This document shows, in pieces, positions 7,151 to 15,684 of a DNA stretch of 64,000 nt. Origin of the DNA: Flavobacterium antarcticum DSM 19726 (lineage in GTDB: Bacteria; Bacteroidota; Bacteroidia; Flavobacteriales; Flavobacteriaceae); the NCBI RefSeq assembly GCF_000419685.1, contig NZ_ATTM01000002.1, positions 372,001-436,000 of the forward strand. Direction: 5' to 3'. Every line of letters starts with the position of its first letter. The stretch's first letter is position 1. Under the pieces are notes generated by a model. It was not told the origin of the DNA, searched no databases, and saw nothing but the letters and a program-made list of their open reading frames with translations. A program made the translations under genes and the position numbers.

Positions 7151-8371
7151 ATGATTCAAAATGCTATGTCTTACAATCTCCACCATCCTACTACTACAAC
7201 TGCCGAATTTCATACAGCGAAAACTACTTTTTCAACACGCTTTCGCAAAATTCGACAACAAACGGAATGTATTTGCAAACCACTTGAAATTGAAGATTAT
7301 GTGGTCCAACCCGTCGTTGATGTGAGTCCACCGAAATGGCATTTGGGACATACCACTTGGTTTTTTGAAACCATGATTCTCCTTCCCTATTTTGCCGATT
7401 ACAAAGTTTTTGATGCCAATTATAATTACATTTTCAACAGTTACTACGAAAGTATTGGTGCACGAGTGATTCGAACGGATAGAGGAAATTTGAGTCGACC
7501 TTCGGTTGAAAATGTGTATCAGTATAGAAAATATGTCGACCAAGCGATGGAGGCTTTTTTGCAAACAAATTATCCCGATGAAGTAGCTTCAATCTTAGAA
7601 CTTGGGTTGCAACACGAACAGCAACACCAGGAATTATTAGTCACTGACATTAAATATATTTTAGGAAACAACCCGTTATTTCCTCCGTATTTAAAAGTGG
7701 ATCAAACAGCAAAATCTGAAGTTAAAACTTCTAAATGGATTTCAATTGATGAAGGCGTTTATGAAATTGGTTTTGAAGGCGAAGGGTTTTGCTTTGACAA
7801 CGAACTCAATAAACACAAGGTTTATTTGAATACTTATCAAATTGCTTCCGAATTAGTAACCAATCGAGAATATCTTGAGTTTATGAATGAAGGTGGTTAT
7901 GAAAATTTCCGTCATTGGCATTCAGAAGGTTGGGATTGGGTTCAGAAAAACAATTCAAAAGCACCGATGTATTGGTATTTCATTGAAAATCAATGGCACA
8001 ATTATACCTTGAATGGGTTGCAAGTTGTTGACCTAAACGCTCCCGTTACTCATATTAATTTTTACGAAGCATTTGCATTTGCTTCTTGGTCAGGAAAACG
8101 ATTGCCAACCGAAGCCGAATGGGAAGTTGCCAATGGGTATTTCGAATGGGGAAAACGCTGGGAATGGACACAAAGTGCGTATCTTCCTTATCCTGGATTT
8201 ACTAAAGCGGACGACGCAACTGGCGAGTACAATGGCAAATTTATGGTTAACCAAATGGTACTTCGTGGTGCTTCTGTTGCAACCGCAGAAAATCACTCTA
8301 GACCAACGTACCGAAACTTTTTTCAAACCAATTTACAATGGCAGTTTACCGGAATCCGACTTGCCCAATAA
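7151..8371 (+). CDS. egtB: Ergothioneine biosynthesis sulfoxide synthase EgtB
   Basis: A 406-residue cytoplasmic enzyme. The N-terminal DinB-like domain carries the iron ligands expected in EgtB: H67 in WHLGHTTW and H155/H159 in HEQQHQE. The C-terminal formylglycine-generating-enzyme-like fold ends with the typical LRGAS, RPTYRNFF and GIRLA blocks. EgtB joins a sulfur donor (cysteine or gamma-glutamylcysteine) to hercynine with O2. egtD follows after 7 bp, so both steps are in one operon. The first ATG is used; a second at 7166 is equally possible. No C-S lyase or EgtC gene lies nearby. Confidence 0.92.
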   Translation: MIQNAMSYNLHHPTTTTAEFHTAKTTFSTRFRKIRQQTECICKPLEIEDYVVQPVVDVSPPKWHLGHTTWFFETMILLPYFADYKVFDANYNYIFNSYYESIGARVIRTDRGNLSRPSVENVYQYRKYVDQAMEAFLQTNYPDEVASILELGLQHEQQHQELLVTDIKYILGNNPLFPPYLKVDQTAKSEVKTSKWISIDEGVYEIGFEGEGFCFDNELNKHKVYLNTYQIASELVTNREYLEFMNEGGYENFRHWHSEGWDWVQKNNSKAPMYWYFIENQWHNYTLNGLQVVDLNAPVTHINFYEAFAFASWSGKRLPTEAEWEVANGYFEWGKRWEWTQSAYLPYPGFTKADDATGEYNGKFMVNQMVLRGASVATAENHSRPTYRNFFQTNLQWQFTGIRLAQ

Positions 8372-8378
8372 ACTATTT

Positions 8379-9323
8379 ATGACTAAAAATACTTTTAAAA
8401 ATGATATCTACGAAGGTTTAAAAAGCACGCCAAAATCACTTCCTTCTAAATATTTCTACGATGAAAAAGGCGACATTCTTTTTCAAAAAATAATGGCTTG
8501 CGATGATTATTATTTGACGAATGCTGATAATGAAATTTTTTCTCAGCAAACCAAAGAGTTGGCGAAAGCATTAGCATCCAATAACGAACCTTTTGATGTA
8601 TTAGAATTAGGTGCTGGAGATGCCACAAAATCAACGTATTTACTAAGAGAATGGCAAAATGCAGAAGCCGATTTTACCTATTACCCTATTGATATTTCGT
8701 CAACGATGATTTCCTATTTGGAAAACGAAATGCCAAAGCGAATTCCGAATCTGAAAGTCCATGGATTAACGGGTGAATATTTAGAACAAGTTTTAGAAGC
8801 GCATCGGATTTCAAAGCGAAAGAAAGTAATCCTGTTTTTAGGATCAAGCATTGGGAATTTTGAACTTCATGAAGCGCATGATTTTTTGCGAAAATTGTAC
8901 GATGAAATTCAATCGGATGACGTCGTGCTAATTGGATTTGATTTGAAAAAAAATCCACATACGATTCTGAAAGCCTATAATGATTCAGAAGGAATAACAA
9001 GAGAATTTAATTTAAATTTATTAGACCGAATTAATCAGGAATTAGCGGCTAATTTTGACCGTTCCAAATTTGAGCATTTTCCAATTTACAATCCACTTAC
9101 TGGAGCCTGTCGTAGCTTTTTGATCAGTCAAGTAGCGCAAGAAGTTAAATTTGGCGATGGAACTTCCATTTACTTTGATGCGTTTGAAGCCATTGACATG
9201 GAGCTTTCTCAAAAATTCGCGGTATACGATATTGATAGAATTGCTACGAGAATTGGATTTCACAAACAATCTTATTTTTTCGATTCTAAAAATTATTACT
9301 GTAATGCCATTTGGAAAAAGTAA
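8379..9323 (+). CDS. egtD: L-histidine N-alpha-methyltransferase EgtD
   Basis: A 314-residue SAM-dependent methyltransferase that turns histidine into hercynine. Family marks are the N-terminal SLPSKYFYDEKGD block, YYLTNADNEIF, the SAM motif LELGAGDATKS, and FLGSSIGNF. The ATG at 8379 was chosen because it lies just 7 bp after the egtB stop and starts directly before the conserved EgtD N-terminus; an upstream extension of the frame overlaps egtB and lacks homology. Together with EgtB it covers the central ergothioneine pathway. Confidence 0.92.
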   Translation: MTKNTFKNDIYEGLKSTPKSLPSKYFYDEKGDILFQKIMACDDYYLTNADNEIFSQQTKELAKALASNNEPFDVLELGAGDATKSTYLLREWQNAEADFTYYPIDISSTMISYLENEMPKRIPNLKVHGLTGEYLEQVLEAHRISKRKKVILFLGSSIGNFELHEAHDFLRKLYDEIQSDDVVLIGFDLKKNPHTILKAYNDSEGITREFNLNLLDRINQELAANFDRSKFEHFPIYNPLTGACRSFLISQVAQEVKFGDGTSIYFDAFEAIDMELSQKFAVYDIDRIATRIGFHKQSYFFDSKNYYCNAIWKK

Positions 9324-9387
9324 ATAAAGTGTTGAAATGTTGCAATATATAGGTTCAAAAGCATAAAGCGTTTACGCGAGTGTAGTC

Positions 9388-9395
9388 TAAATTTG
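9388..9395 (+). promoter_or_regulatory. -7 promoter element before small ORFs
   Basis: TAAATTTG matches TAnnTTTG exactly. No TTG lies at the right distance upstream. It sits 33 bp before the ATG at 9428 and makes the GTG at 9404 less likely as start. Confidence 0.4.
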
Positions 9396-9427
9396 TTGCA
9401 GGCGTGATTTGCTTCAAAAAAATTGCT

Positions 9428-9586
9428 ATGAAAATTTCAAACACCAAAAAAACACCTTCTAAATCCGAATCCACAACTTCTAAACCTGTTGAAAGGAAAG
9501 TTAGTGAGGAGAAAGATTACCGGGATTTAGAAGATAGTTTAACGGATTGGAACGCGGAACAAAATCACAGTGGCCGAAAAAAATAA
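9428..9586 (+). CDS. Small charged protein, unknown function
   Basis: A 52-residue, very hydrophilic protein with a Lys/Ser/Thr-rich N-terminal half and an acidic middle (EEKDYRDLEDSLTDWNAEQ). It is probably disordered or partly helical. The ATG at 9428 is preferred to an in-frame GTG at 9404 because of its position after a -7 element. The next small ORF starts 12 bp downstream and has a similar composition. No family is recognised. Confidence 0.6.
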   Translation: MKISNTKKTPSKSESTTSKPVERKVSEEKDYRDLEDSLTDWNAEQNHSGRKK

Positions 9587-9598
9587 AAATCGAAAGCT

Positions 9599-9799
9599 AT
9601 GAAAAACAACCAATCAGCACAATCGACTGAAAAAGGATCGAATGTGAAAGAAATATCCGATGGAGTCTATATTAACTTGAGTCGGATTACTTCTGACAAA
9701 CGTGATTTTGAAAAAGACATTGAAGAAAGTTTCAAAAAACTAGATGAAGACGAAAACAGGAAAGGTTCTCATGACGAGCCTTCTAAATCAAATGCTTAA
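9599..9799 (+). CDS. Small acidic protein, unknown function
   Basis: A 66-residue hydrophilic protein with a central segment ISDGVYINLSRIT and an acidic helix (DFEKDIEESFKKLDEDE). No signal peptide or membrane helix is present. It lies between another small charged protein and the YetF-like gene, 23 bp before the latter, and all three point the same way. Function is unknown. Confidence 0.6.
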   Translation: MKNNQSAQSTEKGSNVKEISDGVYINLSRITSDKRDFEKDIEESFKKLDEDENRKGSHDEPSKSNA

Positions 9800-9822
9800 A
9801 GTTGCTTTTTAAATTGTAAAAA

Positions 9823-10506
9823 ATGGATTGGCACGAGCTTTTGTGGGGTGATTTAGATGCAGCATTCTTAGGACAGATTGGGATTCGAACGGTCGTGATG
9901 TTTTTTATAATCTTGACCGCACTAAAGATTTTAGGAAAGCGTGGCGTCAAACAGTTGTCTGTTTTTGAACTCGTCATTATCATTAGTTTGGGTTCTGCAG
10001 CAGGTGACCCTATGTTCTATCGAGAAGTGGGTTTACTTTCTGCACTTGCAGTATTTGTTGGCATTATTGTTTGCTACAAAATCACTACTCATCTTGTTTT
10101 CAAATTTAAGGCTGTAGAGAAAGTCTTGGAAGGAGAACCTATTTATTTGATTGACGATGGCGTTTTTTCCTTAGAAAATTTCAATAAAGAAGCGCTAGGT
10201 TACGACGAATTTTTCTCAGAAATGCGTCAAAAAAGCGTTTCACATTTAGGTCAAATTGATATTGCTATTTTAGAAATTTCTGGTGAACTCAGTTTGTATT
10301 ATTATGAAGATGATGCCGTTTTATGGGGCCTTCCAATTCTTCCTACGTTATACAATAATCAGCTTTGTATAATTAGTAAAGAAGCCCATTATTCTTGTAG
10401 TTATTGTGGTTACACGGAGATTATAACTCCAACAATCAAACACAGTTGTCCTAATTGTAACCATGAAAAATGGGTTGCCTCCATTAATTGCAAAAGAGCA
10501 AACTAA
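9823..10506 (+). CDS. YetF/DUF421 membrane protein with C-terminal zinc ribbon
   Basis: A 227-residue protein. The N-terminal half (about 15-95) has three hydrophobic helices with the family phrases KRGVKQLSVFELVIIISLGSAAGDP in short form LSVFELV and GSAAGDP; the cytosolic DUF421 domain follows (about 95-180). The C-terminus ends in a four-cysteine knuckle, C192-x2-C195-x13-C209-x2-C212, typical of a zinc ribbon. YetF-like proteins are membrane proteins of uncertain role linked to stress and spore or envelope functions in Bacillus. The zinc ribbon is not a standard part of the family, to my knowledge. Confidence 0.85.
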   Translation: MDWHELLWGDLDAAFLGQIGIRTVVMFFIILTALKILGKRGVKQLSVFELVIIISLGSAAGDPMFYREVGLLSALAVFVGIIVCYKITTHLVFKFKAVEKVLEGEPIYLIDDGVFSLENFNKEALGYDEFFSEMRQKSVSHLGQIDIAILEISGELSLYYYEDDAVLWGLPILPTLYNNQLCIISKEAHYSCSYCGYTEIITPTIKHSCPNCNHEKWVASINCKRAN

Positions 10507-10578
10507 TTATAAAATTTAGTGCATTTTTTGATCATTAAATATAGGAATTCTTTACTTTTATGGGAATTTAAAGTTACT

Positions 10579-10608
10579 TTGTAATGAGTGACGATAAGCT
10601 TATCTTTG
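10579..10608 (+). promoter_or_regulatory. Promoter of the MsbA-like exporter gene
   Basis: TTG at 10579-10581, a 19-bp spacer and TATCTTTG at 10601-10608 match the Bacteroidetes consensus fully. Transcription would start near 10612, 15 nt before the ATG. Confidence 0.75.
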
Positions 10609-10626
10609 CATTCCTAAATATAAATA

Positions 10627-12417
10627 ATGGCGCGACATTCTAAAGAAAACGATTTACCTAAGGCAAAATTAACTTCCAACTCCCTTCAAAAATCATTACG
10701 GATTTTCAAATACGGTAAAGGCCATAAATGGAAATTTTATATTGGATTGGTATTTTTACTTCTTACAAGTGCAACCGCATTAGCGTTTCCAAAATTAATG
10801 GGAATGTTAGTGGATTGTGTCACCAATAAAGATTTAGATCAGGCCAATTATGTAGCGTTATTGCTAATGGGCGTTTTGGTACTACAAGCCATTTTCTCAT
10901 TTTTCCGAATTTCACTTTTTGTGAATTTTACTGAAAACTCACTTTCAAATATTCGCTTTGCTTTGTATGAAAATTTGGTCAAATTACCAATGACATTTTT
11001 CTCACAGAAAAGAGTTGGTGAACTCAATAGCCGTATCAGTGCTGATATTTCACAATTACAAGACACCTTTACGACTACTATTGCCGAATTTTTACGTCAA
11101 TTGATTTTGATCATTGGTGGATTCATCATTTTGGGAAGCATCAGTCCAAAACTGACTTTGATGATGTTAGCTATCGTTCCATTAGTTGCAATTGGAGCTG
11201 TGATTTTTGGCCGTTTTATTCGAAAGTACGGTAAAAAAACACAAGATAAAGTAGCCGAAAGTCAAGTAATTGTAGAAGAAACCTTACAAGGAATTACGAA
11301 TGTTAAGGCTTTCGCCAATGAATGGTATGAAATTCAGCGTTACAAAAACAAAATAAAGGAAATTGTTCAAATTGCCATTAAAGGAGGGATTTACCGTGGC
11401 TATTTTGCTTCATTCATCATTTTATGTCTCTTCGGTTGTGTAGTTGCCGTAGTTTGGTACGGAATTACATTGACGATTAAAGGCGAAGTAGAAGGTGTCG
11501 GTGACTTGATTTCATTCATTTTATACACCACTTTTATAGGAGCTTCTTTTGGTGGAATTGCCGAAATGTATGCTCAAATTCAAAAAGCCGTTGGAGCAAC
11601 AGAACGTGTTTTTGAATTGTTAGATGAAGTTCCGGAAGATATTAATTCGACTCCAAATCCAACAACAGAAAAAATTAAGGGAAATGTAGTTTTTCAAAAT
11701 GTCTCGTTTAGTTATCCATCCCGACCTGAAATTGAAGTGTTGAAAGATGTGAATTTCGAAGTTAATTTCGGTCAAAAAATAGCCATTGTCGGACCAAGTG
11801 GTGCAGGAAAATCAACGATTGCTTCTCTCCTACTTCGTTTTTACAATATTGATAAAGGTCAAATTTCGATTGATGGAAAAGACATTAACGAATTTGGATT
11901 AGAGCAATTAAGAGGAAATATGAGTATTGTTCCGCAAGACGTCATTCTTTTTGGAGGAACAATTAAAGAAAATATCGCCTACGGAAAACCATCTGCTACT
12001 GATGCCGAAATTATGGAAGCGGCAAAACAAGCCAACGCGTTCAACTTTATCGAAGGATTCCCGGAACAAATGGAGACATTAGTTGGCGAACGCGGAATTA
12101 AACTTTCCGGCGGACAAAGACAACGAATTGCGATTGCAAGAGCTTTATTGAAAAATCCAAGTATTTTAATCTTAGACGAAGCTACGTCTTCTCTAGATAG
12201 TGAAAGCGAAAAATTAGTACAAGAAGCTTTAGAAGTTTTAATGCAAGGCAGAACAAGTTTCATCATCGCTCACCGACTTTCCACCATCCGAAAAGCCGAT
12301 CAGATTTTTGTCCTCGACGACGGAAGAATTACCGAAAAAGGAACACACCAAGAATTGATTGCTTTAGAAAATGGAATGTACAAGAATTTGAGTACGTTGC
12401 AGTTTAGTAATGAGTAG
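10627..12417 (+). CDS. ABC exporter, fused permease and ATPase (MsbA/multidrug type)
   Basis: A 596-residue half-transporter that works as a homodimer in the inner membrane. Six membrane helices lie within about 35-325. The ATPase domain (about 350-590) has Walker A GPSGAGKST, the Q-loop in VPQDVILF, the signature LSGGQRQR, Walker B ILILDEATSSLD and the switch histidine in AHRLST. The family exports lipids, such as lipid A precursors, or drugs; the substrate cannot be read from sequence. It has its own strong promoter and no partner gene, and an 8-bp repeat array starts 20 bp after its stop. Confidence 0.9.
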   Translation: MARHSKENDLPKAKLTSNSLQKSLRIFKYGKGHKWKFYIGLVFLLLTSATALAFPKLMGMLVDCVTNKDLDQANYVALLLMGVLVLQAIFSFFRISLFVNFTENSLSNIRFALYENLVKLPMTFFSQKRVGELNSRISADISQLQDTFTTTIAEFLRQLILIIGGFIILGSISPKLTLMMLAIVPLVAIGAVIFGRFIRKYGKKTQDKVAESQVIVEETLQGITNVKAFANEWYEIQRYKNKIKEIVQIAIKGGIYRGYFASFIILCLFGCVVAVVWYGITLTIKGEVEGVGDLISFILYTTFIGASFGGIAEMYAQIQKAVGATERVFELLDEVPEDINSTPNPTTEKIKGNVVFQNVSFSYPSRPEIEVLKDVNFEVNFGQKIAIVGPSGAGKSTIASLLLRFYNIDKGQISIDGKDINEFGLEQLRGNMSIVPQDVILFGGTIKENIAYGKPSATDAEIMEAAKQANAFNFIEGFPEQMETLVGERGIKLSGGQRQRIAIARALLKNPSILILDEATSSLDSESEKLVQEALEVLMQGRTSFIIAHRLSTIRKADQIFVLDDGRITEKGTHQELIALENGMYKNLSTLQFSNE

Positions 12418-12420
12418 CTA

Positions 12421-12520
12421 TTAAGAATTAAGATAAAAAGATAGAAAGATAGAAGGATTAAAAGATAGAAAGACAGGAAGTATTAAGATTGGAGTATTAA
12501 GAATTAAGAAAAAAAGATAG
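12421..12520. repeat. Pair of 24-bp direct repeats
   Basis: The segments 12421-12444 and 12497-12520 differ at one of 24 positions; both begin TTAAGAATTAAGA and end AAAAAGATAG. They bracket the 8-bp tandem array in the spacer between the exporter gene and thrS. Confidence 0.8.
12437..12476 (+). repeat. Degenerate 8-bp tandem repeat (AAAGATAG family), five units
   Basis: Units read AAAGATAG, AAAGATAG, AAGGATTA, AAAGATAG, AAAGACAG. A second array with the same unit occurs on the other strand at 22563-22602. Both sit directly behind a gene. Confidence 0.85.
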
Positions 12521-12597
12521 CAGGATTGTCTGTAGGAAAAAGATCAAAAAGCTAAAAAGAAGCCTAAAGAATGTTTTAATATCCCCGACAGGAAGGA

Positions 12598-12669
12598 GCA
12601 TCCTCGCTTCTTTCAAGCGAGATGCGGAAGGATGGTGGGAACACGGCTAAAAAAAAGCCAAAAGCCGTG
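12598..12669 (+). other. Structured element (two hairpins) upstream of the thrS promoter
   Basis: Hairpin 1 pairs 12598-12609 with 12615-12625 (GC-rich, one bulge, loop CTTTC) and is flanked by direct repeats GGAAGGA (12591-12597 and 12626-12632). Hairpin 2 pairs CACGGCT at 12642-12648 with AGCCGTG at 12663-12669; the GGCT can also pair with AGCC at 12656-12659. The region is much richer in GC than its surroundings. It lies upstream of the likely thrS promoter, so it is more likely a small RNA, 3' UTR structure or dispersed repeat than a thrS leader. Confidence 0.5.
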
Positions 12670-12746
12670 ATTCTAAAAATTTAATTTCGATTTCTATCGA
12701 AAATAATAATTCATAATTCAAAACTCATAATTCCTAAATTTTCCCC

Positions 12747-12777
12747 TTGTAGGGATTTTAAGAAAAATCTATCTTTG
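12747..12777 (+). promoter_or_regulatory. Promoter of the thrS-infC-rpmI-rplT operon
   Basis: TTG at 12747-12749, a 20-bp spacer and TATCTTTG at 12770-12777 fit the consensus. Start of transcription would be near 12781, only about 12 nt before the thrS start. Confidence 0.7.
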
Positions 12778-12792
12778 CACCATAAATAAATC

Positions 12793-14742
12793 ATGATGAT
12801 ACAAATTACGTTACCCGATGGGTCAGTTAAGGAGTTTTCGATAGGAACGACTCCGATGGAAGTGGCAAAAAGCATTAGTGAGGGATTGGCTCGAAATATT
12901 ATTTCGGCTTCTTTCAACGGAACTGCTGTGGAAACCACGACCGCATTGACGACGGACGGGTCACTTATTTTATATTCTTGGAACGATAAAGAAGGAAAGA
13001 AAGCTTTTTGGCATTCTAGTTCGCACGTTATGGCACAAGTTTTAGAAGAACTTTGGCCTGGAGTGCAGTTGACTTTAGGACCTGCGATTGACAACGGATT
13101 TTATTACGATGTTGACTTTGGAGACCAAAAAATTACGGATGCCGACTTTAAAAGAGTTGAAGACCGCGTTTTAGAAGTTTCAAGACAAAAACATGAATTT
13201 TCGATGCGTTCGGTTTCAAAGGCAGAAGCTTTAGAAATTTACAAGGACAACGAATATAAAACAGAATTGATTTCAAATCTAGAAGACGGAACGATTACTT
13301 TTTGTGATCACGCTGACTTCTTTGACTTGTGTCGTGGTGGTCACATTCCAAATACGGGAATAATCAAGGCATTTAAAATCATGAGCGTTGCCGGTGCTTA
13401 TTGGCGCGGTGACGAGAAAAACAAGCAGTTGACTCGTGTTTATGGAATCTCATTTCCAAAGCAAAAAGATTTGACGGAATATCTTTTATTGTTAGAAGAA
13501 GCAAAACGCCGTGATCATAGAAAATTAGGGAAAGAATTGGAATTGTTCGCCTTTTCACAAAAAGTAGGTCAAGGTTTGCCGTTATGGTTACCAAAAGGAG
13601 CTGCTTTGCGCGAAAGATTAGAGCAGTTTTTGAAAAAAGCACAGAAAAAAGCGGGTTACGAACAAGTAGCTACGCCACATATTGGTCAAAAAGAATTGTA
13701 TGTGACTTCTGGTCATTACGAAAAGTACGGAGCGGATAGTTTTCAACCGATTACAACGCCAACAGATGGTGAAGAGTTTTTGTTGAAACCAATGAACTGT
13801 CCACATCACTGTGAGATTTATAACGTTCGTCCGTGGTCATACAAGGATTTACCGAAGCGTTACGCTGAATTTGGAACTGTATATCGTTACGAACAATCGG
13901 GTGAATTACACGGTTTGACACGAGTTCGTGGTTTTACGCAAGATGATGCACATATTTTCTGTATGCCAGAACAATTGGATGAAGAATTCAAAAAAGTAAT
14001 TGATTTAGTGTTGTACGTTTTCGGTTCTTTAGGATTTGAAGATTTTACTGCTCAAATCTCTTTGCGTGATAAAGAAAATCGCGAAAAATATATTGGTTCT
14101 GATGAGAATTGGGAAAAAGCAGAGAACGCGATTATCAATGCTGCGAAAGATAAAAATTTGAGAACAGTCGTGGAATACGGCGAAGCGGCTTTTTATGGTC
14201 CAAAATTGGATTTCATGGTAAAAGATGCTTTGGGACGTCAATGGCAATTGGGGACAATTCAAGTAGATTACAATTTGCCAGAACGTTTTGACTTAACATA
14301 TAAAGGCTCAGATAACGAATTGCATCGTCCGGTAATGATTCACCGAGCTCCTTTTGGTTCGATGGAACGCTTTATTGCGATTTTAATTGAGCATACAGCA
14401 GGAAATTTCCCACTTTGGTTGATGCCAGAACAGGCTATTATATTGTCTTTGAGTGAGAAATATGAAAAATATGCTAAAAAAGTTTTAGATTCGCTAGAAA
14501 ATGACGAAATTCGCGCCGTGATTGATAACCGAAATGAGACTATTGGTCGAAAAATTCGCGATGCAGAAACACAAAAGTACCCATTCATGCTGATTGTAGG
14601 CGAGGAAGAAGAGAAAAATGGTACTATTTCTGTACGTAGACACGGTCAAGAAGGAAAAGGAAATATCAGCGTTACCATTGAAGAATTTGCGGCAATGGTA
14701 AAAGAAGAGATCAGCAAAACATTAAAAACATTCAACGTTTAA
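12793..14742 (+). CDS. thrS: Threonyl-tRNA synthetase
   Basis: A 649-residue class II synthetase with full domain order: TGS domain (1-62, [11 protein letters not shown]), editing domain (about 63-225, [16 protein letters not shown] and [14 protein letters not shown]), catalytic core (about 240-540, with the zinc ligand Cys in [10 protein letters not shown], motif 2 [18 protein letters not shown], and motif 3 [11 protein letters not shown]) and anticodon-binding domain (about 545-645). It charges tRNA-Thr. It leads the conserved order thrS-infC-rpmI-rplT. The start at 12793 or the next ATG at 12796 cannot be told apart. Confidence 0.97.
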   Translation: MMIQITLPDGSVKEFSIGTTPMEVAKSISEGLARNIISASFNGTAVETTTALTTDGSLILYSWNDKEGKKAFWHSSSHVMAQVLEELWPGVQLTLGPAIDNGFYYDVDFGDQKITDADFKRVEDRVLEVSRQKHEFSMRSVSKAEALEIYKDNEYKTELISNLEDGTITFCDHADFFDLCRGGHIPNTGIIKAFKIMSVAGAYWRGDEKNKQLTRVYGISFPKQKDLTEYLLLLEEAKRRDHRKLGKELELFAFSQKVGQGLPLWLPKGAALRERLEQFLKKAQKKAGYEQVATPHIGQKELYVTSGHYEKYGADSFQPITTPTDGEEFLLKPMNCPHHCEIYNVRPWSYKDLPKRYAEFGTVYRYEQSGELHGLTRVRGFTQDDAHIFCMPEQLDEEFKKVIDLVLYVFGSLGFEDFTAQISLRDKENREKYIGSDENWEKAENAIINAAKDKNLRTVVEYGEAAFYGPKLDFMVKDALGRQWQLGTIQVDYNLPERFDLTYKGSDNELHRPVMIHRAPFGSMERFIAILIEHTAGNFPLWLMPEQAIILSLSEKYEKYAKKVLDSLENDEIRAVIDNRNETIGRKIRDAETQKYPFMLIVGEEEEKNGTISVRRHGQEGKGNISVTIEEFAAMVKEEISKTLKTFNV

Positions 14743-14758
14743 CTTAAATTTTAAGGCC

Positions 14759-15316
14759 ATAGCAATAAGAAACAACAGAGGTTACCAGCCTCGAGTAGAA
14801 AAAAAAGATTTACACCGAATTAATGCATTAATTCGTGTGCCGGAAGTACGACTTGTAGGAGACAACATAGAGCCAGGTGTTTATAAAACATCAGACGCTT
14901 TAAGAATGGCTGACGAACAAGAGTTTGATTTGGTTGAAATTTCTCCAAATGCAGAACCTCCTGTTTGTAAAATCATGGATTACAAGAAGTTTCTTTACTT
15001 GCAAAAAAAGCGTGAAAAGGAATTAAAAGCGAAGTCTACTCAAATTACTGTAAAAGAAATCCGTTTTGGACCTCAAACAGATGAGCACGATTACGAATTT
15101 AAACGAAAAAATGCGGAGAAGTTTCTAAAAGAAGGTTCAAAATTAAAAGCATTTGTATTCTTTAAAGGACGTTCAATCATCTATAAAGACCAAGGACAAA
15201 TTCTTTTATTGCGATTGGCTACAGACTTAGAAGATTACGGAAAAGTAGAAGCAATGCCAGTATTAGAAGGAAAGCGAATGATTATGTTCATCGCTCCTAA
15301 GAAGAAAAGCAAGTAA
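14759..15316 (+). CDS. infC: Translation initiation factor IF-3, non-AUG start
   Basis: IF-3 of 185 residues. The conserved N-terminus reads [21 protein letters not shown] and the frame continues into [16 protein letters not shown]; no ATG or GTG stands before it. The likely start is ATA at 14759 (then GCA ATA AGA) or ATA at 14765. A GTG at 14837 would remove 26 conserved residues, so it was rejected. A rare start codon is known for infC in other bacteria (AUU in E. coli), where it lets IF-3 repress its own translation. The gene begins 16 bp after thrS. IF-3 domains: N-terminal (1-75) and C-terminal (about 85-180, [18 protein letters not shown]). Confidence 0.93.
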   Translation: MAIRNNRGYQPRVEKKDLHRINALIRVPEVRLVGDNIEPGVYKTSDALRMADEQEFDLVEISPNAEPPVCKIMDYKKFLYLQKKREKELKAKSTQITVKEIRFGPQTDEHDYEFKRKNAEKFLKEGSKLKAFVFFKGRSIIYKDQGQILLLRLATDLEDYGKVEAMPVLEGKRMIMFIAPKKKSK

Positions 15317-15332
15317 AAAGTGGGCAGTCACC

Positions 15333-15363
15333 GTTTTCAGTTTCCAAACTGTGACCTGAAAAC
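15333..15363 (+). repeat. Imperfect palindrome between infC and rpmI
   Basis: GTTTTCAG at 15333-15340 pairs perfectly with CTGAAAAC at 15356-15363. Inside it CAGTTT/AAACTG (15338-15343 with 15346-15351) offers a competing small stem. No T run follows, so it is not a standard terminator. Its CAGT-rich sequence resembles the element between rpmI and rplT. Confidence 0.6.
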
Positions 15364-15421
15364 TGCGACTTAAAACTAAATAATAAGTAAGTAAGAATAA
15401 ATTAAATACACACTAGGAAAA

Positions 15422-15619
15422 ATGCCTAAAATGAAAACCAAATCTAGCGCCAAGAAACGATTTAAAGTTACTGGTTCTGGAAAGATTAAAAGAAAGCACG
15501 CTTTTAAAAGTCACATCTTGACTAAAAAATCTAAAAAGCGTAAATTAGCTTTGACGCATTCTGCACTTGTTCACAAGACAGATATGAAAAGCATCAAACA
15601 ACAATTAAGAATTATCTAA
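15422..15619 (+). CDS. rpmI: 50S ribosomal protein L35
   Basis: A 65-residue, highly basic protein with the L35 signature [27 protein letters not shown] in shortened form [18 protein letters not shown] and the helical end [12 protein letters not shown]. It is part of the large ribosomal subunit. It lies between infC and rplT, the standard order. The spacer before it holds a palindrome. Confidence 0.97.
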   Translation: MPKMKTKSSAKKRFKVTGSGKIKRKHAFKSHILTKKSKKRKLALTHSALVHKTDMKSIKQQLRII

Positions 15620-15621
15620 AT

Positions 15622-15684
15622 CAGTATTCAGTTAGCAGTATTTAGTTGGCAGTTAATAGCTGAACACTAAAATGCTGAACACTG
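15622..15684 (+). repeat. CAGT-rich repeat/inverted repeat between rpmI and rplT
   Basis: Direct repeats CAGTATTCAGTTAG (15622-15635) and CAGTATTTAGTTGG (15636-15649) share 12 of 14 bases. Two copies of GCTGAACACT (15659-15668 and 15674-15683) follow and are roughly the reverse complement of the first pair, so the whole could fold into a long imperfect hairpin. It begins three bases after the rpmI stop. Confidence 0.65.

Noticed and set aside
8073..8378. Upstream extension of the egtD frame
   Set aside because: It runs within egtB in another frame and shows no EgtD homology; ATG 8379 starts right before the conserved N-terminus.
9369..9378. GCGTTTACGC as an operator palindrome
   Set aside because: The dyad has only four matching bases per arm and one copy, which is expected by chance.
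12585..12670. T-box or other tRNA-sensing thrS leader
   Set aside because: It lies upstream of the likely thrS promoter, T-boxes are not known from Bacteroidetes, and no T-box sequence is visible.
14837..14839. GTG as infC start
   Set aside because: It would remove 26 residues conserved in IF-3, including [16 protein letters not shown]; a non-AUG start upstream fits better.
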